32,426 nt of DNA from SIG459 sp045532145 (GCA_045532145.1 JAZSFJ010000167.1:1-32426); one strand, 5' to 3'. Shown: positions 1 through 7,458, numbered from the stretch's first letter. Made by a program: numbers and translations. Notes: generated by a model from the sequence alone, not told the origin.

Positions 1-142
1 GTCCGAAATATTCGTCCTCGTCCCACCTCTGAAAATACTCCCCCAGTGGGCCTTCCTTTTCAAGCTTGCCCACGAAGGCGTCAAAGGCGGTGATATATAC
101 GGGAGATGCGGGCTTATAGGTGTAGCGACCTGTTTTTTTCAT
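1..142 (-). CDS. spoVAD: Stage V sporulation protein AD (SpoVAD), N-terminal fragment
   Basis: The gene runs off the left edge; only the first 47 codons are present. The translation starts MKKTGRYTYKPASPVYI and continues to a GPLGEYFQRWDEDEYFG stretch. This resembles the start of SpoVAD, which has a hydrophilic N-terminus followed by a conserved GPL..YF....D..FG segment. In the family SpoVAD is a thiolase-fold, dipicolinic-acid-binding subunit of the SpoVA channel that loads Ca-DPA into the forespore and releases it at germination. The ATG (140-142) overlaps the spoVAC stop as ATGA, so the two are translationally coupled and in the usual C-then-D order. The identification rests on a short fragment plus synteny, which together make it fairly safe. 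Confidence 0.85.
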   Translation of the reverse strand, partial: MKKTGRYTYKPASPVYITAFDAFVGKLEKEGPLGEYFQRWDEDEYFG

Positions 143-588
143 AGTCCCATCACCCCGCAAAGCCAATATATCAGCCCGAAAAGAGCCGAGGCGAGGGTGC
201 CGTAAACTATTACCGGCCCCGCTATGATGAACATCTTCGGCGCCAGACCCAGTATAAGCCCCTCGGCCTTGAATTCCATAGCGGGAGAGACCACGGCGTT
301 GGCAAATCCCGTTATGGGCACCAGCGTTCCCGCGCCGCCATACTTGGCAAGCTCGTCATAAAAGCCCAGACCTGTGCTGAGAGAGCCCAGAAACACCATG
401 CAGATGGTGGCGGCGGTGGCGGCGTCCTCCTCGCTGAGACCGAAGCTGAGCCAGGTGTTTGTGATAAGCTGGCCTATGCAGCATATAGCCCCGCCGAAAA
501 GGAAGGCCAGCAGACAGTCCTTCACAATGGGCGAGGGCGGCATCCTCTCTGCCACATAGCGCTGGTATTCCTCTTTGCTCATTTTCAT
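139..588 (-). CDS. spoVAC: Stage V sporulation protein AC (SpoVAC), DPA channel membrane subunit
   Basis: A 149-residue polytopic membrane protein that matches SpoVAC in size and in landmarks: an N-terminal MSKEEYQRYV segment, a first hydrophobic stretch with CLLAFLFGGAICCIGQ, a GSLSTGLGFYDELAKYGGAG loop, and the PITGFANAVVSPAMEFK signature followed by G.APKMF and a final hydrophobic helix. SpoVAC forms a mechanosensitive-type channel for Ca-dipicolinate in the spore inner membrane. Its stop overlaps the spoVAD start by 4 bases. The Shine-Dalgarno is AAAAGGGGG, 8 nt before the ATG. It lies in the 3' arm of a hairpin, directly downstream of a sigma-G-type promoter (described separately). spoVAA/AB homologues are not adjacent, which is usual in Clostridia. 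Confidence 0.93.
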   Translation of the reverse strand: MKMSKEEYQRYVAERMPPSPIVKDCLLAFLFGGAICCIGQLITNTWLSFGLSEEDAATAATICMVFLGSLSTGLGFYDELAKYGGAGTLVPITGFANAVVSPAMEFKAEGLILGLAPKMFIIAGPVIVYGTLASALFGLIYWLCGVMGL

Positions 589-592
589 ATAA

Positions 593-631
593 ATAACCCC
601 CTTTTCCGCTTAGTATGGGAAAGGGGGTTAT
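593..631 (-). promoter_or_regulatory. Inverted repeat covering the spoVAC ribosome binding site
   Basis: Bases 593-607 (ATAACCCCCTTTTCC on +) pair with 617-631 (GGGAAAGGGGGTTAT) over about 15 positions with one G-U. In RNA made from the minus strand the later arm contains the spoVAC Shine-Dalgarno, so a transcript entering from the upstream gene would mask it. There is only a weak U-rich tail (UUAUUUAU), so it could also act as a weak terminator for the upstream gene. Confidence 0.7.
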
Positions 632-640
632 GCTTTATTC
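611..640 (-). promoter_or_regulatory. Probable sigma-G (forespore) promoter for spoVAC-spoVAD
   Basis: On the minus strand GAATA (636-640) is followed after exactly 18 nt by CATACTA (611-617). Both fit the forespore sigma-G consensus known from Bacillus (GHATR, N18, CATNHTA) with no mismatch. The predicted start is near 604, giving a leader of about 15 nt. The -35 overlaps the last codons of the upstream gene. Confidence 0.7.
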
Positions 641-1042
641 CTCAGCTCTCAGATTGTCTATGCCGTTTCTCTCGAATTCGTCCATATAGTCGTCCATGCG
701 GGAGGCCAGCTCACCCAAATCGTCCTGACTGAGGTTTTCCTCCAGCATATCCCGGCGGGCCAGCTCCTCGGCCAGAATATCGAAGAATACGGCGTCTTCA
801 TAGTCGGCTATGGCCTCGTGTATTCCGCCCTCCTCATATGCACGGGAGGGGAAATAATGGCCCATGTAGCCGTCCACCAGCTGCCGCATTCCGTTTTTTG
901 CGCACATGGCGAAAAATTTCTCCTGCAGAAGGTCGTAGTCCTCGAAGCGGTCCTCGCCCCGGGTGGAATTGAGTATCCAGTTTCCGATGTATACAAGGTC
1001 CAGAAGCCTGCGAAACTCCTTGTCTGTCAGCTCGATATTCAT
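635..1042 (-). CDS. Hypothetical acidic protein, 135 aa
   Basis: I do not recognise the family. The product is soluble, acidic and apparently all-helical, starting MNIELTDKEFRRLLDLVYIG, with an internal YMGHYFPSRAYEEGGIHEAI segment and an acidic C-terminus. There is no signal peptide or membrane segment. The start is supported by AAGGAGG placed about 11 nt upstream (minus strand, around 1054-1060). A sigma-A-like promoter lies at 1086-1115. It precedes spoVAC, but the spore genes have their own promoter inside its 3' end, so a shared function is not implied. The downstream hairpin (593-631) may end its transcript. Confidence 0.8.
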   Translation of the reverse strand: MNIELTDKEFRRLLDLVYIGNWILNSTRGEDRFEDYDLLQEKFFAMCAKNGMRQLVDGYMGHYFPSRAYEEGGIHEAIADYEDAVFFDILAEELARRDMLEENLSQDDLGELASRMDDYMDEFERNGIDNLRAEE

Positions 1043-1085
1043 ATTCTTTCGCTGCCTCCTTCCGGGTCATGTGCTTTGCTATTAT

Positions 1086-1115
1086 ATTATATCAGAGCAG
1101 ATAGCTAAATTCCAC
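1086..1115 (-). promoter_or_regulatory. Sigma-A-type promoter for the hypothetical gene at 635-1042
   Basis: Minus-strand TATAAT (1086-1091) is a perfect -10 box. GTGGAA (1110-1115) is a 4/6 match to the -35 with an 18-nt spacer. A second overlapping TATAAT lies at 1081-1086. It is divergent from the murI promoter about 40 bp away. Confidence 0.55.
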
Positions 1116-1157
1116 AGAAAAATTTGGACCCTTGGCCTCCGGAAGGGCGAAAGGTAC

Positions 1158-1186
1158 TTGTAATTGGAACAAAAATAGAATACAAT
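1158..1186 (+). promoter_or_regulatory. Sigma-A-type promoter of murI
   Basis: TTGTAA (1158-1163) and TACAAT (1181-1186) are separated by 17 nt. The predicted start near 1193 leaves a short leader before the GGAGAAG ribosome binding site at 1206-1212. Confidence 0.7.
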
Positions 1187-1219
1187 ATATTGTTAGAATT
1201 AATGTGGAGAAGTATGCCA

Positions 1220-2020
1220 ATGGACCAGAGAGCTATAGGCGTCTTCGATTCGGGCCTTGGTGGGCTTACTGCCGCCGGGGTGCTGGAGGAGACGCTGCCC
1301 TATGAAAATCTGATATATTTCGGCGATACCGCCAATATGCCCTATGGCCCCAGAAGCCGGGAGGATATAGTCCGCCTTGCTGTGCGCAACACTGAGTTTT
1401 TGCTGGAAAAGGACGTGAAGGCCATAGTTGTGGCTTGCGGCACCGTGTCCAGCAACGCGCTGGAGCTGCTGCGGGAAAAATTCGACCTGCCCTTTTTTGG
1501 GGTGATAGATGCCGCTGCCATCGCAGCCGCCGAGGCCACGGAGACGGGCCGGGTGGGTGTTATAGCCACCGAGGCCAGCATCCGCAGCGGAGCCTACCGC
1601 CGGGCTCTTGAGGCCACAGGCCGGGGGATACGGGTTTTTGACACCGCCTGCCCCTCCTTTGTGCCTTTGGTGGAGTCGGGCCACAGCTCCCCCGCAGACA
1701 GCCTTGTGAGAGCGGCCGTGGAGCGGGAGCTCAGCGAGCTTCGCCGCTTTGAGCCGGATACTCTCATTCTGGGCTGTACCCATTATCCCCTCCTTGAGGA
1801 GGCCATAGCCGCCTTTATGGGCCGGGATGTGCGCCTTGTTTCCTGCGGAGCTGAGGCCGCCCTCTCTCTGGCAGACTGGCTTCGCCGCGAGGATAAGCTC
1901 AATTCCTCCCGGATAAGAGGCCAGCGCCGCTATTTCACCAGCGGGGACACGGCTTCCTTCGCCCGTCAGGCTGCGGCCTTTCTTGGCCACGGCGTAGAGG
2001 CGGAAAAAGCCCTTATCTGA
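1220..2020 (+). CDS. murI: Glutamate racemase
   Basis: Interconverts L- and D-glutamate to supply D-Glu for peptidoglycan; cytoplasmic. The N-terminus carries IGVFDSGLGGL, then YFGDTANMPYG. The two catalytic cysteines are at residue 73 (VACGTVSSNA) and residue 186 (LGCTHYPLL). The usual first motif is CNT; here it is CGT, so the Asn next to the catalytic Cys is Gly. Length from this start is 266 aa, normal for the family. I chose the ATG at 1220 because GGAGAAG (1206-1212) lies 7 nt upstream; in-frame ATGs at 1202 and 1214 precede or abut that site, and a longer in-frame reading from 1124 would start upstream of the predicted promoter. It is first in a run with the DUF1934 gene and argS. Confidence 0.93.
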   Translation: MDQRAIGVFDSGLGGLTAAGVLEETLPYENLIYFGDTANMPYGPRSREDIVRLAVRNTEFLLEKDVKAIVVACGTVSSNALELLREKFDLPFFGVIDAAAIAAAEATETGRVGVIATEASIRSGAYRRALEATGRGIRVFDTACPSFVPLVESGHSSPADSLVRAAVERELSELRRFEPDTLILGCTHYPLLEEAIAAFMGRDVRLVSCGAEAALSLADWLRREDKLNSSRIRGQRRYFTSGDTASFARQAAAFLGHGVEAEKALI

Positions 2021-2030
2021 GGTAGAAATC

Positions 2031-2471
2031 ATGGAAAGAGAAGTTATTATAAGCATAAAGAGCATTCAGAGCGTGGGAGGCGAAGAGGCCGAACCCACGG
2101 AGCTCATCACCCGGGGCAGCTACGCCTGCCGTGGCGGTCTGAAGAAATTCAGCTATATGGAAAGTGAGCTTACGGGCCTTGAGGGCACAAAGACGGAGTT
2201 TCTCATCCGCCCGGACGAGGTGGTCATGAACCGCACCGGTAAGGTTACAAGCCGCATGGTGTTTCGCCTTGGCCAAAAGCACAGCTTTCTCTACGGCACG
2301 CCCTACGGCACACTGGCCATGGGCATCAGCACCGGCTATATAGACTCCTCCCTTGATGAGCACGGGGGAGAGCTGGAGCTTGCCTACGATCTGGACTTTG
2401 AAAATGCCCTTTTAAGCCGCAACCGCATAAGCATCAACATAAAAGAAAAATCCGAAAAGGAGCTTGCATAA
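2031..2471 (+). CDS. DUF1934 (YwiB-type) beta-barrel protein
   Basis: A 146-residue soluble protein beginning MEREVIISIKSIQSVGGEE. It has alternating beta-strand patterns: the segment FSYMESELTGLEGTKTEF, the motif VVMNRTGKVTSRMVF, then TPYGTLAMGIST and a C-terminal ELELAYDLDFENALLSRN. These fit the DUF1934/YwiB family, a small calycin-like barrel of unknown role. Genes of this family commonly sit just before argS, as here: the stop is followed immediately by the argS ATG. GAGGT about 8 nt upstream of the ATG supports the start. The gap to murI is only 10 bp, so they are probably co-transcribed. Confidence 0.88.
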   Translation: MEREVIISIKSIQSVGGEEAEPTELITRGSYACRGGLKKFSYMESELTGLEGTKTEFLIRPDEVVMNRTGKVTSRMVFRLGQKHSFLYGTPYGTLAMGISTGYIDSSLDEHGGELELAYDLDFENALLSRNRISINIKEKSEKELA

Positions 2472-4214
2472 ATGAACCTTATCGAAAAAGCAAAAGAACA
2501 GATACACCTTTTGGTCCTCTCTGCCTACAACAAGGCCGCAGAGACTGGAGCCCTGCCCGCAGGCGCGGAGCTGAAGGGCATTGTTGAGATACCCAAGGAC
2601 ACCGCAAACGGCGACTATGCCGCAAACCATGCCATGGCTGCTGCCAAGGCTCTGAGAAGCGCTCCCCGCAAGATAGCCGAGACCCTTGTGGCCAACATGG
2701 AGCTTGAGGGCAGCTATTTCGACAGCGTGGAGATAGCCGGACCCGGCTTTATGAACTTCCGTCTGGGCAAGAAGTGGTATGCCGACGTTCTGGCCAACAT
2801 AGCTCAGGAGGGCGAAAACTACGGCCGCACCGACGCTCTCGCCGGTCAGAAGATAATGGTGGAGTTCGTTTCCGCCAACCCCACCGGCCCCATGCACATG
2901 GGCAATGCCCGCGGCGGCGTTCTGGGCGATGCTCTGGCCGAGGTGCTCTCTTACGCAGGCGCTCAGGTTAGCCGCGAGTTCTATGTCAACGACGCCGGCA
3001 ACCAGATTGAGAAGTTCGCTACTTCCATTGATGCCCGCTATCGCCAGATAATTCTGGGCGAGGATGCCGTGGAGTTCCCCGAGGACGGCTACCATGGCGA
3101 CGATATCAAGGCTCTTGCCCAGGGCTTCTATGAGGCCAATGGTGAAGCTTATATGGACAAGTGCGTGGAAGAGCGCCACGCCGCCATGGCAGCTTTCGGC
3201 CTTGAGCGCAATCTGCCCAAGATGAAGGCGGACCTTGCCCGCTACCAGATAAACTACGATGAGTGGTTCTATGAGTCCACCCTCCATAACAGCGGCTATG
3301 TGGCCGAGTCCGTGGCCGAGCTTACCAAGGCCGGCTACACCTACGAAAAGGACGGCGCACTTTGGCTTCACACCTCTAAGATTCTTGGGGACAAGCTCCT
3401 TGCCGCCGGCAAGAAGCCCGAGGCCATTGAAAAGCTGGGCCTGAAGGACGATGTTCTCCGCCGTGCCAACGGCTTCTACACCTACTTTGCCGCCGACATC
3501 GCCTACCACCGCAATAAGCTGGCTGTCCGCGGCTTCGACAAGGTCATCAATATCTGGGGCGCCGACCACCACGGCCACATTGCCCGTCTCAAGGGCGCTA
3601 TGGACGCTCTGGGTCTCGATGGCGAGAACAGACTGGACGTTGTCCTTATGCAGCTTGTCCGCCTTATGCGCGACGGCGAGGTTGTCCGCATGAGCAAGCG
3701 CACCGGCAAGGCCATCTCCCTCAGCGACCTGCTGGACGAGATTCCCGTGGATGCCGCCCGCTACTTCTTCAACTCCAAGCCCGACAGCCAGATGGACTTC
3801 GACCTGGGTCTGGCCCTCCGTCAGGACAGCGAAAACCCCGTCTACTATGTCCAGTACGCCCACGCCCGCATCTGCTCCCTCATTGCAGGCCTTGCCGCAG
3901 AGGGTCTTTGCGCTGCTTCTGCAGCCGATGTGGACATGAGCCTTCTCAGCGACGTACATGAGACAGAGCTTATCAAGCAGCTTTCCGCTCTCCCCGAGGA
4001 GATACGCATTGCCGCCCGCGACTATAACCCCAGCCGCATCAACGGCTATGTAACCGAGCTTGCCGCAAGATTCCACCGCTTCTACTCCGCCTGCCGTATC
4101 AAGGGCGCGGACACCGAGACCGCAAAGGCCCGCCTGCTGCTGGCTAATAGCGTGAAGCAGGTAATCGCCAACTCTCTCAGCATCATCGGCGTTACCGCCC
4201 CTGAGAAGATGTAA
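2472..4214 (+). CDS. argS: Arginyl-tRNA synthetase
   Basis: Class I aminoacyl-tRNA synthetase charging tRNA-Arg, 580 aa. The N-terminal Arg-tRNA-synthetase domain (about residues 1-95) is followed by the catalytic core with ANPTGPMHMGNARGG (HMGN at 142-145, the HIGH-type motif) and FYVNDAGNQ. The RMSKRTGKAI signature is at about 406-415, with R replacing the usual first Lys. A C-terminal DALR anticodon-binding domain ends at APEKM. The ATG abuts the stop of the preceding gene, and AAAAGGAG lies within that gene's last codons (about 2456-2463). A GTAGGG repeat cluster follows, with no clear intrinsic terminator. Confidence 0.97.
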   Translation: MNLIEKAKEQIHLLVLSAYNKAAETGALPAGAELKGIVEIPKDTANGDYAANHAMAAAKALRSAPRKIAETLVANMELEGSYFDSVEIAGPGFMNFRLGKKWYADVLANIAQEGENYGRTDALAGQKIMVEFVSANPTGPMHMGNARGGVLGDALAEVLSYAGAQVSREFYVNDAGNQIEKFATSIDARYRQIILGEDAVEFPEDGYHGDDIKALAQGFYEANGEAYMDKCVEERHAAMAAFGLERNLPKMKADLARYQINYDEWFYESTLHNSGYVAESVAELTKAGYTYEKDGALWLHTSKILGDKLLAAGKKPEAIEKLGLKDDVLRRANGFYTYFAADIAYHRNKLAVRGFDKVINIWGADHHGHIARLKGAMDALGLDGENRLDVVLMQLVRLMRDGEVVRMSKRTGKAISLSDLLDEIPVDAARYFFNSKPDSQMDFDLGLALRQDSENPVYYVQYAHARICSLIAGLAAEGLCAASAADVDMSLLSDVHETELIKQLSALPEEIRIAARDYNPSRINGYVTELAARFHRFYSACRIKGADTETAKARLLLANSVKQVIANSLSIIGVTAPEKM

Positions 4215-4232
4215 GAGTATTCCTTGCAAAAT

Positions 4233-4368
4233 CGTAGGGCGGGGGCTTGCTCCCGCCGCACATAAAGGGCGATTTGCGAATCCCATCCGGCGCGCTGAGG
4301 GCAGCGCGCCCTACGAACTAAGCTTCGGGTTCTTGCAAATCCGTAGGACGGGATGCCTTCATCCCGCC
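4233..4368. repeat. Three GTAGGG-type palindromic repeats after argS
   Basis: Three units occur in the 183-bp argS-transporter gap. At 4233-4258 GTAGGGCGGG is followed by GCTTGCTCCCGCC. At 4289-4315 GGCGCGCTGAGGGCAGCGCGCC ends in CTACG. At 4342-4368 GTAGGACGGGATG is followed by CCTTCATCCCGCC. Each is a short perfect or near-perfect stem with a GTAGG or CTACG end. The first and third are preceded by similar CTTGCAAA(A/T) words, suggesting duplication of a larger unit. Confidence 0.75.
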
Positions 4369-4397
4369 GGGCACAAATGAAAAGAGATGAAAAATAA

Positions 4398-5327
4398 ATG
4401 ACTGTTCTTGAACTTGCTCTGAAGCTGATGCTCTTCATCGTGGTGGGTTACGTTGCCCGGAAGCTGAAGATAATGCAGGACGGCTTCGACAAGATGCTCA
4501 CCAAATTCGTCATGGCAATACCCCTGCCGTGCATGATAATAAACTCCTTCAACATAGAGTTTGATATTGAAAAGCTCATAAGCACTCCCATTATCCTCCT
4601 TATGAGCGTGGGAAGCCTGGCCTTTGTGTTCATTGCCGTCCGCTTCCTCACCCCGAGGATGAAAAGCTATGATATGTGGCGCACCGTGCGCTTCTCCCTC
4701 ATGTTCACAAACTTCACCTTCATGGGGCTGCCCATAGTTTCCGAGCTCTATGGCCCCGAGGCGGTTTTCAACTATGTCATCTTCACCTTGCCTGTCCGTA
4801 TAATTTTCTACGGCGGTGCCCCCCTTATGCTGGGCAAGGGCCAGAAGCTGAATGTGAAGGAGACCCTGAAAAAGTTCATCTGCGAGCCTGTAGTGGCGGT
4901 GTTCATAGGCTTTGTGCTCTATGCCACCCAGATTCAGCTGCCCCAGGTGCTCACCGGCGTCATTCAGGGCCTTGGCAACATGGCCTCCCCTCTGGGACTC
5001 ATTCTCTGCGGCAGCATCATTGCCGATGCAAACTGGAAGGGCATTACCAAGTATCCCTGCGTTTTCCTTGTGGTCATAGCAAGACTCATACTTGTCCCTG
5101 CCGCCGTGCTGGGCGTATTCCTGCTCATTGGCATAGACAAGCAGACCATTCAGAGTGTTATTTTCTACTACGCCATGCCCGTTGCTTCTTTCCTGCCTTC
5201 CTTCCTCCTGCGCTATAACAGCGAGGCTGTGGAGGCCCGTGTGGCCGGAGGCTATATGGTGGTACTGTCCACTCTGGCCTGCATAGCCACCATACCGCTT
5301 TGGACATTGCTCCTTGAGCACATCTAA
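4398..5327 (+). CDS. AEC-family membrane transporter (auxin-efflux-carrier/malate permease type)
   Basis: A 309-residue membrane protein with about ten hydrophobic segments in two halves, starting MTVLELALKLMLFIVVGYVARKL. It shows the family layout: an AIPLPCMIINSF first half, a long cytoplasmic loop around RMKSYDMWRT, then FTNFTFMGLPIV, which is the family's conserved GN(F/T)GF.G.P-like region. The second half includes GNMASPLGLILCGSIIA, and the protein ends in a helix near WTLLLEHI. AEC proteins export or exchange small organic anions or amino acids; the substrate cannot be read from sequence. The Shine-Dalgarno (AAGAG, 11 nt upstream) is weak. It is followed 25 bp later by the homocysteine methyltransferase gene, so a sulfur- or amino-acid-related substrate is possible but only inferred. 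Confidence 0.85.
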   Translation: MTVLELALKLMLFIVVGYVARKLKIMQDGFDKMLTKFVMAIPLPCMIINSFNIEFDIEKLISTPIILLMSVGSLAFVFIAVRFLTPRMKSYDMWRTVRFSLMFTNFTFMGLPIVSELYGPEAVFNYVIFTLPVRIIFYGGAPLMLGKGQKLNVKETLKKFICEPVVAVFIGFVLYATQIQLPQVLTGVIQGLGNMASPLGLILCGSIIADANWKGITKYPCVFLVVIARLILVPAAVLGVFLLIGIDKQTIQSVIFYYAMPVASFLPSFLLRYNSEAVEARVAGGYMVVLSTLACIATIPLWTLLLEHI

Positions 5328-5352
5328 GAAAGTCAGAAAGGGGAAAATGACC

Positions 5353-6204
5353 ATGTTTGAGAAAAGACCTGTTGTGATGGACGGCGCCACCGGCACCGAA
5401 TTGCAGCGTCTGGGCATGCCTGCCGGCAGCTGCACCGAAAAATGGGTTCTTCAGAACCCCGACAAGATGCTGCTGCTCCAGAAGGCCTATGTGGCTGCGG
5501 GAAGCCGCCTTATCTATGCTCCCACCTTCGGGGCTAACGAGATAAATCTCGCAAAGCACGGTATTAAGGACGACCTGAACATCATGTGCCGTGACCTTGT
5601 GGCCCTGAGCCGCGAGGCTGCCGACGGTCTTGCCATGGTCATCGGCGACATAAGCTCCACGGGTGAGCTTGTAGAGCCCTACGGCGACATGGAAGAAGAT
5701 GAGCTTTTCGCCGTCTTCGCCCGTCAGGCTGAGGCCATAGAGCGGGCAGGTGTTGACCTCTTCGGCGTTGAGACCCAGATGTATCTGGATGAGGCCCGTC
5801 TGGCTGTGAAGGCCGTGAAGGAGGTCAGCAAAAAGCCCATTATAGTCAGCTTCTCCTGCGGCCCCACCGGCAAGACTCTTTGGGGCGAGGATCTCTGCGA
5901 CGTGTGCTCTGAGCTTGAGGAAGAGGGCATCGCCGCCTTCGGCGTCAACTGCTGCGGCGACCTTGAAGTGCTCTGCTCTGTGCTGGAGAAGCTCCATGAG
6001 TCCACTTCTCTGCCCCTTATCGCCAAGCCCAATGCTGGAGTGCCTGTGGTGAAAAACGGCGTCTCCGTCTACGATTTCCCCACAGAGCGTATGGCTGAGT
6101 ACGCAGTAAAGTTCTATGAGCGGGGTGCACGTCTCATAGGCGGCTGCTGCGGCACCACGCCCCTGCATATCGAGGCTATAGCAAAAGCCCTCAGGGAAAT
6201 ATAA
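5353..6204 (+). CDS. Homocysteine S-methyltransferase-domain protein (MetH N-domain-like)
   Basis: A 283-residue barrel protein with VVMDGATGTELQRLGMP at the N-terminus, an IYAPTFGANEINL block, and the zinc-ligand motifs GVNCCGD (first Cys) and IGGCCGTTP (Cys pair) near the C-terminus. All three zinc cysteines of the homocysteine-binding domain are present. The family transfers a methyl group to homocysteine to give methionine. The sequence looks closer to the first domain of cobalamin-dependent MetH than to betaine enzymes, but the folate and B12 domains are not in this window. The start at 5353 is 9 nt from AAAGGGG (5337-5343); the ATG at 5347 is only 3 nt away, so 5353 is preferred. The 3' end overlaps convergent spmB by 14 bp. 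Confidence 0.86.
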   Translation: MFEKRPVVMDGATGTELQRLGMPAGSCTEKWVLQNPDKMLLLQKAYVAAGSRLIYAPTFGANEINLAKHGIKDDLNIMCRDLVALSREAADGLAMVIGDISSTGELVEPYGDMEEDELFAVFARQAEAIERAGVDLFGVETQMYLDEARLAVKAVKEVSKKPIIVSFSCGPTGKTLWGEDLCDVCSELEEEGIAAFGVNCCGDLEVLCSVLEKLHESTSLPLIAKPNAGVPVVKNGVSVYDFPTERMAEYAVKFYERGARLIGGCCGTTPLHIEAIAKALREI

Positions 6205-6703
6205 GACGCACGCTTATAGCCGCAATAATAAAGCCTACAAGATCCGCCAGCAGTGCCGCAGGCACAGCATGGCGGGTCTTTTTTATGCCCGCAGCGGCGA
6301 AATAAACGGCGATAACGTAGAAGGTGGTCTCGGTGCTGCCCAGCATTACCGCAGCGCAGCGACCTGGGAAGCTGTCCACCCCGCAGCGCTCCATTATCTC
6401 CGCTCCTATAGCCAAAGCTCCGCTGCCGCTTACAGGCCGCAAAAGCATCAGGGGTGCGCATTCGGGAGGCAGACCGAGCCACCCCCAAAGGGGAGAAAGC
6501 AGCTGAGAGAGCGCCTCCAATGCCCCGGAGGCCCGAAGCATATATACGGCGGTGAGCAGCACGGCCAGAGCGGGGAGAATGCCAACTGCCACCCCAAGAC
6601 CATCCTTTGCCCCCTTTATCATGGCGGAAAAAATATCCACCTTTTTGTATATTCCCCATAATCCCACTGTCACAAGAAGCAGGGGGACCATCAGGGCGCT
6701 CAG
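6191..6703 (-). CDS. spmB: Spore maturation protein B (SpmB)
   Basis: A membrane protein with a Gate/nucleoside-recognition-type fold. Landmarks are VGLWGIYKKVDIFSAMIKGAK, AVYMLRASGALEAL, LMLLRPVSGSGAL and MLGSTETTFYVIAVYF, all typical of SpmB. With SpmA it is needed for spore core dehydration. The first ATG (6689-6691) has a Shine-Dalgarno (GGAAAGGAG, inside the last spmA codons) 18 nt away, which is too far. An in-frame CTG at 6701-6703 lies 6 nt from that site and overlaps the spmA stop, and it adds residues before MVPLLL where Bacillus SpmB also has sequence. I therefore extend to CTG; the ATG at 6691 remains the conservative choice. Convergent overlap with the methyltransferase gene is 14 bp. 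Confidence 0.87.
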   Translation of the reverse strand: MSALMVPLLLVTVGLWGIYKKVDIFSAMIKGAKDGLGVAVGILPALAVLLTAVYMLRASGALEALSQLLSPLWGWLGLPPECAPLMLLRPVSGSGALAIGAEIMERCGVDSFPGRCAAVMLGSTETTFYVIAVYFAAAGIKKTRHAVPAALLADLVGFIIAAISVRLIFP

Positions 6704-7269
6704 CTTTGTCTCCTTTCCATCAGCCGGGCGGAAATCAGGCCAACGGCCAATGCTGCAATGCTGGTGAGCCAGACGCAGGGGAGGATATCGAAGGGGTTCT
6801 CTGACCCAAGGGAGGCCCTGATAGCCGCCAGTGTTGCAGGGATAAGCTGCAGGGAGGAGCTGTTCATCACTACAAGACGGCAGAGCTCATTTTCGCAGCC
6901 CGGCATAGCCCTCATGCGCTGGGCTGCCCTAAGTCCCGCGGGAGTTGCGGCGTTGCCGAGACCCAGCAGATTGGCGGTAAAATTTGCGGAAATTGCCCCC
7001 GCGCAGTCGCTGTCAGAAAAGGCCCGGGGAAAAAGCCGCCTTAAAAAAGGGCTCAGGACATGGCTCAGGCTCTCTGCCAGTCCGCTTTGGTTCATGACCT
7101 CCATAAGAGCGGACCAGAGGCAAAGAGCCCCTGCAATGGATATGCACAGCTCCACCGCCGCCTGCGCCCCGTCGAACACGGCCTCAGACACCCCCGCTAT
7201 ATTCCCTGTGGCTGCTCCCCAAAGCAGGCTCACTGCCACCATACCAAGCCATATATAGCTCATCAGCAT
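6700..7269 (-). CDS. spmA: Spore maturation protein A (SpmA)
   Basis: A membrane protein of about 189 residues starting MLMSYIWLGMVAVSLLWGA. It carries AVFDGAQAAVELCISIAGALCLWSALM, the family signature SANFTANLLGLGNAATPAGLRA, and VMNSSSLQLIPATLAAIRAS. Together with SpmB it acts in late spore maturation. The ATG at 7269 is 8 nt downstream of AAGGGGG, whereas the in-frame ATG at 7275 is only 2 nt away, so 7269 is preferred. A CATAGACT sequence about 20 nt upstream resembles a sigma-E -10 box, but I see no convincing -35. The pair forms a two-gene operon with coupled translation. Confidence 0.92.
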   Translation of the reverse strand: MLMSYIWLGMVAVSLLWGAATGNIAGVSEAVFDGAQAAVELCISIAGALCLWSALMEVMNQSGLAESLSHVLSPFLRRLFPRAFSDSDCAGAISANFTANLLGLGNAATPAGLRAAQRMRAMPGCENELCRLVVMNSSSLQLIPATLAAIRASLGSENPFDILPCVWLTSIAALAVGLISARLMERRQS

Positions 7270-7340
7270 GTCCATTCCCCCTTTTTGAAAGTCTATGTTT
7301 GGGAGAAGTCAGATAGAACACTGCAGGCGCAGCCCGTACT

Positions 7341-7425
7341 GCCGTAGGGGCGATTCGTGAATCGCCCCTACGGCATAAACAGTAAATGTAGGAAAAAACT
7401 GTAGGGGCGAGCTGTGGTCGCCGCG
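7341..7425. repeat. GTAGGG-type palindromes upstream of spmA
   Basis: Bases 7341-7374 form a perfect 16-bp-stem palindrome, GCCGTAGGGGCGATTC then GT then its complement ending CCCCTACGGC. A second, less perfect unit (GTAGGGGCGAGCTGTGGTCGCC) begins at 7402. The stretch 7270-7535 otherwise holds only the two hairpins listed separately. Confidence 0.75.
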
Positions 7426-7458
7426 GACCAGCAATGATCACTCCTATGATATTGGAAG

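Noticed and set aside
1124..1219. Longer N-terminus for MurI
   Set aside because: The extra residues would be translated from DNA upstream of and including the promoter; the family start and the ribosome binding site fit 1220.
2412..4286. A 624-codon minus-strand open frame opposite argS
   Set aside because: argS on the plus strand is intact with HMGN and RMSKR motifs; the reverse frame is a codon-bias artefact.
7283..7300. Sigma-E-like -10 box CATAGACT before spmA
   Set aside because: A single -10 with one mismatch and no acceptable -35 at the right distance; mentioned only in the spmA entry.
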